Shown: piece after piece, positions 34,168 to 40,264 of the stretch
Position numbering within the stretch: position 1 is the first letter of the stretch
Layout of the letters: the number at the start of each line of letters is the position of its first letter
Assembly: GCA_031271805.1 (NCBI GenBank)
Contig: JAISUX010000078.1
Span: 1 to 40,264, forward strand
Direction of reading: 5' to 3'
Source of the DNA: Tannerella sp.
Lineage (GTDB): Bacteria > Bacteroidota > Bacteroidia > Bacteroidales > Tannerellaceae
Length of the DNA: 40,264 nucleotides
Made by a program: the position numbers and the translations under genes
The notes under the pieces: generated by a model
Told to the model about the DNA's origin: nothing
The model's input: only the letters and a program-made list of their open reading frames with translations
The model's database searches: none

Positions 34168-35088
34168 ATGTATAGAGATGAGCTAAAAGAAAGGTTGATA
34201 GATAAATTCCTGATGGAGAAACCTCCATTTACTCTCGACGACATTGATGTCATTAAGGCAGAAGAAAAAATGTTTTCGGTTATCAACAAGAAGAATCATG
34301 TAAAGATAGTTTTTAATTATCTTAAAAAGGTTGCCGCAATTATTGTATTGCCATTGATTCTTTACTCCATATATAAAACTGTGGAGAGCAAAGGAGTGGA
34401 TGAAGTTTCTTATCAGGAATTATCTGTGCCTTATGGCATTAACTCGCAGATATCTTTGCCGGACGGAACAAAAGTATGGCTTAACGGAGGAAGTACGCTG
34501 AAATTTCCCAACATATTCATTAAAGGAAAGCGCGAAGTCACAATGACCGGCGAAGGCTGTTTTGAGGTAAATTCCGATAAGGATAATCCATTTATAATAA
34601 ACACTTTACAAATGAAGCTGATAGCTATCGGAACATCTTTCAATATTGAAGCCTATCCGGATGATTCGATAACGTCAGTGACGATGATAGAAGGCAAAGT
34701 CAAAGTATCGTTTAACAACTCTTCAATGATTGACATGGAGGGTTCGGGACGAAGAATAGTATATAACAATCTGACTAAAAGATACAAAAAAAGTGTAGGA
34801 GATCCGTACAAATGGTATGCCTGGAGAGACGGATTCATGATTTTCGACGACGACCCCCTCGAATATGTCTTCAAAAAGTTGTCACATACTTTCAATGTCG
34901 AAATAAATATCAAAGACAAAAGTATCGCCGGTGACATCTACCATGCCACTTTCGAGGACGAATCGCTTGACGAAATACTGAACCTGCTTGAAAAAACCGC
35001 TCCTATACGATTCGTGCAACACAAGCGAACCATAGACGGTGACGTAGTTAAAGGTAAGAAAAAAATCGACGTTTTCAAGCAAAAATAA
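34168..35088 (+). CDS. FecR family anti-sigma factor
   Basis: An inner-membrane regulator that holds the ECF sigma factor and receives the signal from the STN domain of the SusC transporter. The N-terminal ~50 residues are cytoplasmic. A single membrane helix follows at about 50-68 (KVAAIIVLPLILYSIYKTV). The FecR domain begins SVPYGINSQISLPDGTKVWL, with LNGGSTLKFP and GEGCFEVNSDKDNPFIINT as usual. The C-terminal DUF4974-type domain (FDDDPLEYVFKKLSHTFNVE) contains the STN-like fold. At 306 residues it has normal length. Confidence 0.94.
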   Translation: MYRDELKERLIDKFLMEKPPFTLDDIDVIKAEEKMFSVINKKNHVKIVFNYLKKVAAIIVLPLILYSIYKTVESKGVDEVSYQELSVPYGINSQISLPDGTKVWLNGGSTLKFPNIFIKGKREVTMTGEGCFEVNSDKDNPFIINTLQMKLIAIGTSFNIEAYPDDSITSVTMIEGKVKVSFNNSSMIDMEGSGRRIVYNNLTKRYKKSVGDPYKWYAWRDGFMIFDDDPLEYVFKKLSHTFNVEINIKDKSIAGDIYHATFEDESLDEILNLLEKTAPIRFVQHKRTIDGDVVKGKKKIDVFKQK

Positions 35089-35115
35089 AAAAACACGCAT
35101 TTTTTCACGAAAACA

Positions 35116-35144
35116 TTGTGGAAATATATTTTTGAAACGTCTTA
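35116..35144 (+). promoter_or_regulatory. Two-part motif before the STN-SusC gene, candidate ECF sigma target promoter
   Basis: TTGTGGAA (35116-35123), 11 bases, then AAACGTCTTA (35135-35144), identical in both blocks and spacing to the motif before fecR. It lies 35 bases before ATG 35180. A TATTTTTG (35127-35134) within the spacer could also serve as a housekeeping -7 core, but it is not kept in the fecR copy. Confidence 0.5.
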
Positions 35145-35179
35145 TATTAAAGAGTTTTTTAACTATTAAATATTTGCCT

Positions 35180-38100
35180 ATGAACGTGAAAATTTTTAAT
35201 GTTTTGAAAATCAGCATCCTATTTGGTGTAATTGGAATATCACAAGTATTTGCGAACAATTCTTACCCGCAAACGAAGCTGATTAATGTGGAGGTTGATA
35301 ATGCTACTATCGAGCAGGTTATCAACATTATCGAAAGCCAAAGTGAGTATCACTTTTTGTACAACAAGAACGTCGTTGACGTAGAGAAAAAAGTTTCTAT
35401 TCAAGTCCGGAATGAGACCATTTTCAATGTATTGAACGCCTTGTTTAAGGATGGAGACATTTCGTATTTAGTCAGCGACCGCCAGATTATCCTGAACAAG
35501 CGATTACCGCTATCATCGCCGGAGATTCAACAGGCAGGGAAGCGTATTACCGGAACCATCGTTGATGAGACAGGCGAGCCTGTGGCAGGCGCTAATATTG
35601 TTGAAAAAGGTTCTGCTAACGGCAACATTTCGGATATCGACGGCAGATTCACGCTCAATGTTTCCGACAATGCTACAATCGTTGTATCTTATGTCGGTTA
35701 TGTAAGCCAGGAGATTGACGTTAGGAACCAGACCGAACTTAAGGTCATACTCAAAGAAGACTCCAAGTCGTTGGATGAAATAGTTGTAATCGGTTACGGA
35801 ACGGTAAAAAAAAGCGACCTGACCGGTTCCGTATCGTCCATCAAATCCGATGAACTGAAGAAACTTCCGATGACGTCGATTGACCAGGGCATACAAGGAA
35901 AAGCTGCCGGAGTTCAAGTGACAACTACGAGTGGTGCGCCGGGAGGTCAGATTACCATCCGGGTACGCGGAGGTAACTCCCTGACAAGCAGCAACGAACC
36001 GCTTTATGTCATCGACGGATTTCCGATTTCCGCAGGCGGAATGGCTTCAGGATTTAACAACAGTTCGTTAGGCAATAATTCGTTAGCGACAATAAACCCA
36101 AACGACATTGAGTCTATTGAAATCCTTAAAGACGCTTCGGCCGCAGCCATATATGGTTCGCGCGGCGCAAATGGAGTAGTACTTATCACAACAAAACGTG
36201 GAAAGTCCGGCCGAACCAAAGTCACTTACGACGGATACTTAGGGACACAAAAAGTAGCCAAAGTATTGGATTTCATGAATGGCGAAGAGTTTGCTACAAT
36301 GTCGAACCAGGCTGCCGCTAATGCCGGCCTTGCGCCTATTTACGGCGGCACTAACGAAAGATGGAAAGAACCTTCATACTACCGCAACAATGACACAGAC
36401 TGGCAGAGTCTTATTTTCCGCGAAGCCATGATGCACAGTCATCAAGTATCAATTAACGGAGGTACGGACAATACTCAATTCGCCGTCACGGGCAATTTCT
36501 TTTCGCAGGACGGCGTAGTCCTCAATTCAGACTTTAACCGTGCATCCCTGCGTGCTAACTTGGATTCAAAAGTCAGCGACTGGGTGAAAATACAAACTTC
36601 ACTGACTGCGACTCGCACTTTCGCCGACATGACCACTTCCGAGAGTGACGGCTCAAACAACAGCGGAACTATCAACGGAGCGATTTCTATTCCACCGACT
36701 ATGCCGGTCTATAATGATGACGGCACATTCACAACATTGAACCAAACGCCTTTCGGAGTAACATCGAGTAATCCCTATTCATTAGCATTGCTTGCAAAAG
36801 ACCAATCAACGATAGATCGCGTCCTTGCCAATATCAGCATCAGGTTCGATTTTGCCAAACTGTTTGACGGATTGGCGCTGGAACTTCGCGGAGGAACGGA
36901 TTATTCCAATGCTTTTAGAGATACTTATTATCCATCGACCGTCTATTACGGACAAAGTTCGGACGGCGTCGCCGCAAAAAGTTGGAACAGGAATACTTCA
37001 TACCTGAACGAAAATCTTCTGACCTATCAGAATACTTTCGGTAAACATTCCATAAACGCCGTGGGCGGTCTCACTTTGCAACTCTTTGAGTATATGGGCG
37101 GTCAATCCATCGTCGAAGGCTTCGTTAACGACATCCTTGAAGACAACAACATGGGTGCAGCAAGCCGTGCACGATCGGTACCGACATCTTCACGCAATGC
37201 TTCCGCACAAGCTTCATGGCTTGGACGTATCAACTACGGATATGCCGACCGCTATCTGCTCACATTGACAGGTCGCGCCGACGGCTCTTCAAAATTCGGC
37301 GCAAACAATAAGTGGGGTTTCTTCCCCTCGGCGGCATTAGCATGGAGAGTTTCCGAAGAAGCTTTCATGGAAAGCATCAAGCAACAAATAAGCAATTTGA
37401 AACTCAGGATAAGCTATGGATTAACCGGTAACCAGGGATTCAGCAACTACGCTTCATTAGCGAGTTTAGCGCAGTATTCCTATAATCTCGGCGGCGGGAT
37501 AAAGGCGACAGGTTTCGCCCCAAATAAAATCCCCAACTCGGATTTGAAATGGGAAAAGACTTCCACGTTTGACGTCGGAATTGACTTGGGGTTCCTCAAT
37601 AACCGGCTAAACCTCACCGTCGATTATTACTATAAGAAAACGAACGACTTACTATGGAACGTAACTATTCCGCTCTCGACCGGCTTTTCGTCCATCTTAA
37701 GCAACCATGGGACATTGTCGAATTGGGGCATCGAAGCAGCGCTTGGTTACGATTTGATATCGAATAGTCGCGGAGGATTCACATGGTCCACAAACCTGAT
37801 GTATTCACTCAACCGCAATAAGGTCTTGAGTCTGCCTAACATTACCCCGGGACGAACAACAACCCTGTCGGGACACCTTAAACTCGACGGCAGCTGGCTC
37901 GAAGAAGGCTATCCGGTCGGAATCTGGAAGTATTATTTATACGACGGTGTATTCGAGACACAGGAAATGCTGGATGCGACAATTGTCAATGCCAATGGCG
38001 AAACGGTGCCGAAATATCCCAAGTCGCTTACTACCGACGGTTTAGGCTCGCCAAAATTCAAAGACTTGAATCAGGACGGCAAGATAGATCGCGATGACTG

Positions 38101-38608
38101 GACTGTAATCGGCGACCCTAATCCCGATTTCATCTTCAGTTGGACGAATAACTTCACTTACAAGAACTTCGACCTGAACATATTCATCAACGGCAGTTAC
38201 GGTAATGACATATTGAACATGACACGTGGCGAAAGCGCACAGATAACGCCATTCGCATCTCAACGCAAGTCGATGTTGAACTATTGGACTACAACCAATA
38301 CGCATACCGACATTCCGGCGCCGCGCACTTCTCCGCATCCTAACCTCATCCTCTCAGATTGGATGATTGAAGACGGCTCTTATGTAAGGCTCAAGAATAT
38401 TGTTCTCGGCTATCGCTTCCCCATCAAGCGTACTATTGAATCTTTGCGCATCTACTTGAGCGCGCAAAATCTCATTACGATATCCGACTATTCAGGTTAT
38501 GATCCCGAAGTCAACAGCAAGGGACAAAGCAACCTACAGTTAGGCATTGATTGGAACTCTTATCCTGTAAGCCGGGTATTGATGTTTGGTATTAATTTAG
38601 CATTTTAA
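35180..38608 (+). CDS. SusC/RagA-type TonB-linked transporter with STN signalling domain
   Basis: A 1142-residue outer-membrane importer. ATG 35180 starts a signal peptide (MNVKIFNVLKISILFGVIG, ending VFA); the TTG upstream at 35132 is not needed. An STN domain (~30-100, ATIEQVINIIESQSEYHFLY) passes the signal to FecR. Then come a carboxypeptidase-like domain (GTIVDETGEPVAGANIVEKG), a TonB-box-like LDEIVVIGYG, the plug with VRVRGGNSL, PLYVIDGFPIS and AIYGSRGANGVVLITTKRG, and the barrel ending FGINLAF. Together with the sigma and FecR genes it forms a substrate-induced system. The substrate is not known; the missing downstream enzymes beyond the window would tell. Confidence 0.95.
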   Translation: MNVKIFNVLKISILFGVIGISQVFANNSYPQTKLINVEVDNATIEQVINIIESQSEYHFLYNKNVVDVEKKVSIQVRNETIFNVLNALFKDGDISYLVSDRQIILNKRLPLSSPEIQQAGKRITGTIVDETGEPVAGANIVEKGSANGNISDIDGRFTLNVSDNATIVVSYVGYVSQEIDVRNQTELKVILKEDSKSLDEIVVIGYGTVKKSDLTGSVSSIKSDELKKLPMTSIDQGIQGKAAGVQVTTTSGAPGGQITIRVRGGNSLTSSNEPLYVIDGFPISAGGMASGFNNSSLGNNSLATINPNDIESIEILKDASAAAIYGSRGANGVVLITTKRGKSGRTKVTYDGYLGTQKVAKVLDFMNGEEFATMSNQAAANAGLAPIYGGTNERWKEPSYYRNNDTDWQSLIFREAMMHSHQVSINGGTDNTQFAVTGNFFSQDGVVLNSDFNRASLRANLDSKVSDWVKIQTSLTATRTFADMTTSESDGSNNSGTINGAISIPPTMPVYNDDGTFTTLNQTPFGVTSSNPYSLALLAKDQSTIDRVLANISIRFDFAKLFDGLALELRGGTDYSNAFRDTYYPSTVYYGQSSDGVAAKSWNRNTSYLNENLLTYQNTFGKHSINAVGGLTLQLFEYMGGQSIVEGFVNDILEDNNMGAASRARSVPTSSRNASAQASWLGRINYGYADRYLLTLTGRADGSSKFGANNKWGFFPSAALAWRVSEEAFMESIKQQISNLKLRISYGLTGNQGFSNYASLASLAQYSYNLGGGIKATGFAPNKIPNSDLKWEKTSTFDVGIDLGFLNNRLNLTVDYYYKKTNDLLWNVTIPLSTGFSSILSNHGTLSNWGIEAALGYDLISNSRGGFTWSTNLMYSLNRNKVLSLPNITPGRTTTLSGHLKLDGSWLEEGYPVGIWKYYLYDGVFETQEMLDATIVNANGETVPKYPKSLTTDGLGSPKFKDLNQDGKIDRDDWTVIGDPNPDFIFSWTNNFTYKNFDLNIFINGSYGNDILNMTRGESAQITPFASQRKSMLNYWTTTNTHTDIPAPRTSPHPNLILSDWMIEDGSYVRLKNIVLGYRFPIKRTIESLRIYLSAQNLITISDYSGYDPEVNSKGQSNLQLGIDWNSYPVSRVLMFGINLAF

Positions 38609-38629
38609 TAATTTGAAAACCATATAGTT

Positions 38630-40144
38630 ATGAAAGCATTTTATAAAATCGGCATATTGTGCACAATATTTTTAACGACACTTAATAGTTGTTTTGACAA
38701 ATTGTTGGAAGAAAAGGTATATGATTTCCTGTCTCCTAACAATTTCTACCAGACGGAAACCGACGCCGAATCGGCCGTAAATGCCATTTATAGTCGGTTG
38801 GCATCATCTGAAAGCGGTGATATCTCGTTTCACAGGGCTGCGTGGATGATTGGAGATTTTCCCGGCGAAAGTTCATCGGCACAGACATCGACCGTTCCAT
38901 ACCGCCTCGCTTTTGAATTTTTCACCTGGACGCCCAACACCGACGGAATAGAATTTGTCTGGCAGTTCTTTTACCAAGTGATATTCCGCACTAATATCGC
39001 CATTGAGCGAATACCTTTGATTAAAGACGGCGACCAGAATAAGCTTAAACGCCTCGAGGGCGAAGCGCGCCTTGTAAGGGCATTGTCTTACCTCTATCTT
39101 ATCCGACTGTTTGAAAATGTTCCTTTTACAATAAGCTCGGAAGAAAAAGACAGGAATCTCCCTAACATGGGAAATACCGATCTCATATTCGACCAAATCA
39201 TTGAGGATTTTAAATTCGCAGAAAGTGTTTTGCCCGTATCATATTCCGGAAATGACGTCGGACGTGCCACAAAAGGCGCGGCGCAGACACTACTGGCGAA
39301 AACCTATCTTACAATGGCAGGATACCCGTGGAACAAAACCGAAAACTATTCTCTGGCAGCAAGCAAACTCGAAGAGATCATCAAATCGGGAACATACGAC
39401 TTAGTACCTGATTATGGCAATAATTTCAAAGAAGTAGGCGAACATAATAAAGAATATATTTTCGATGTAGAGTTCCATAGCAACCTCAACGGCTCTAACT
39501 GGGTGAATATGACTTGCATACGCGATCAAAACGTATGCCGCCAATTCTCAGGATGGTCATCTACCGGAGGAACAAAAAATTTCTATAACGACATGATCAC
39601 TCTGCAACCAGAAGACAAACGCATACCAGTAAACTTCATACTGCAGTTCAAAGATGTTGTTAGCGGAGATATTAAGGTATGGGGCGAGGACTACGACCAA
39701 AACATGGGTTTGGTACACACATGGAAATATACAGATCCCGACGAAACGGGGTCGAGCGATCAGAACTCTAACATCAATTTCCATTTCACCAGATACGCCG
39801 ACGTGTTGTTGATGCACTCGGAAGCGGTAAACAACGCTTCCGGCTTCAGCGGCTCTTACGACAAATATTATGGCATCAACAAAGTGAGGGAAAGAGCCGG
39901 TTTAGCTCCTCTTGTAAACCTCGACAAGGACGCCTTCAATAAAAGCCTGATATGGGAGCGCGTATGTGAGTTATGTTTTGAAAGCCATGTATGGTATGAC
40001 TACAAACGCATGAACTGCATGGAAGAAAGGGTTGCAAGGAAAGGTATAGATATAGGTACGTCGAAGAAGTACTATGTCTTCCCCATCCCTGTCAATGAGT
40101 TAGATAGGAATCCTAATCTTGAGCAACATCCTTTATGGAAATAA
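38630..40144 (+). CDS. SusD/RagB family surface lipoprotein
   Basis: The binding partner of the STN-SusC upstream. The lipoprotein signal ends TTLNSC. SusD-like helices follow: ESAVNAIYSRL, FYQVIFRTNIAIERI and EGEARLVRALSYLYLIRLF. The RagB/SusD C-terminal domain has RYADVLLMHSEAVN, YDKYYGINKVRERAGL and the WERVCELCFESHVWYDYKRM block. The end FPIPVNELDRNPNLEQ is a SusD hallmark. The 504-residue length is normal. It starts 21 bases after susC and ends one base before the next start codon. Confidence 0.95.
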   Translation: MKAFYKIGILCTIFLTTLNSCFDKLLEEKVYDFLSPNNFYQTETDAESAVNAIYSRLASSESGDISFHRAAWMIGDFPGESSSAQTSTVPYRLAFEFFTWTPNTDGIEFVWQFFYQVIFRTNIAIERIPLIKDGDQNKLKRLEGEARLVRALSYLYLIRLFENVPFTISSEEKDRNLPNMGNTDLIFDQIIEDFKFAESVLPVSYSGNDVGRATKGAAQTLLAKTYLTMAGYPWNKTENYSLAASKLEEIIKSGTYDLVPDYGNNFKEVGEHNKEYIFDVEFHSNLNGSNWVNMTCIRDQNVCRQFSGWSSTGGTKNFYNDMITLQPEDKRIPVNFILQFKDVVSGDIKVWGEDYDQNMGLVHTWKYTDPDETGSSDQNSNINFHFTRYADVLLMHSEAVNNASGFSGSYDKYYGINKVRERAGLAPLVNLDKDAFNKSLIWERVCELCFESHVWYDYKRMNCMEERVARKGIDIGTSKKYYVFPIPVNELDRNPNLEQHPLWK

Positions 40145-40145
40145 T

Positions 40146-40264
40146 ATGAATACATTTTCAAGAAGACAGTTTATAAAGGGCGCTATCGGCGCGGGCGTTG
40201 CGGCTCTGGCTTTGCCTGATATGGCCGCATGCGCCCCAAAAGCAAGATATGATGCAAAAGGGTT
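40146..40264 (+). CDS. Start of a Tat-exported, possibly lipid-anchored protein (3' truncated by window)
   Basis: ATG 40146 lies 1 base after the susD stop. The 39 visible codons give a twin-arginine signal: SRRQFIKG, then a hydrophobic stretch AIGAGVAALALP, then MAACAPK. The Tat pathway exports folded, often cofactor-bearing proteins. The Cys may be a lipidation site. In susCD loci such signals are common on Gfo/Idh/MocA-type oxidoreductases and sugar-phosphate isomerase-like proteins, but the visible part does not reveal the family. Confidence 0.75.
   Translation, partial: MNTFSRRQFIKGAIGAGVAALALPDMAACAPKARYDAKG

Noticed and set aside
22911..38608. Two susC genes as a recent tandem duplication
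   Set aside because: They share only family-level similarity, differ in domain content (STN present only in the second) and in regulators, so they are not a recent copy.

Overview
The window is a gene-dense chromosomal segment from a Bacteroidota bacterium, most likely order Bacteroidales. The evidence is two SusC/SusD pairs, an ECF sigma/FecR/STN-SusC signalling set, DUF4837 and DUF5020 family proteins, LptE/LptC of the Bacteroidetes type, and repeated promoter cores of the form TAnnTTTG, several with a TTTG or TTG element about 19-20 bases upstream. I see no tRNA, rRNA, CRISPR array, prophage or insertion sequence.

Layout. 1-1611: the 3' part of pheT, then a yebC-family gene. 1612-1952: a 341-base gap holding three stacked hairpins and a leftward promoter core, which I read as a candidate small RNA. 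1953-4830 (minus): an operon of a sigma-54 activator, lptE, a TPR-like protein and secG. 4960-5232 (minus): an HU-type protein with its own terminator and promoter. 5432-8208 (plus): two overlapping rhomboid proteases and an endonuclease/exonuclease/phosphatase-fold membrane protein. 8210-10229 (minus): a purine permease and a DUF5020 predicted outer-membrane protein. 10359-17630 (plus): coaX, an outer-membrane protein, a TPR protein, lptC, a PpiD/SurA-like chaperone and rlmN. 17697-22806 (plus): a DUF4837 lipoprotein, pdxA, and a tightly packed set of cytidylyltransferase, SDR, CDP-alcohol phosphotransferase and acyltransferase. 22911-28654: SusC, SusD and an accessory lipoprotein. 28683-28774: an inverted-repeat element. 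28813-31704: an M16 peptidase. 31781-33432: pheS and nth. 33499-40264: ECF sigma, FecR anti-sigma, STN-containing SusC, SusD and the start of a Tat-exported protein.

How the genes work together. Much of the window serves the cell envelope: LPS transport (lptE, lptC), secretion (secG), periplasmic folding (PpiD-like), membrane proteolysis (rhomboids), lipid synthesis and nutrient import (two SusCD systems, purine permease). The strongest candidates for something undescribed are: (1) a five-gene run ending in a cytidylyltransferase/SDR/CDP-alcohol phosphotransferase/acyltransferase module whose phosphotransferase departs from the family's catalytic motif, suggesting an unusual phospholipid head group; (2) a two-part motif, TTGTGGAA-N11-AAACGTCTTA, repeated with identical spacing just upstream of fecR and of the STN-SusC gene, a good candidate for the target promoter of the neighbouring ECF sigma factor; (3) the candidate small RNA after yebC.
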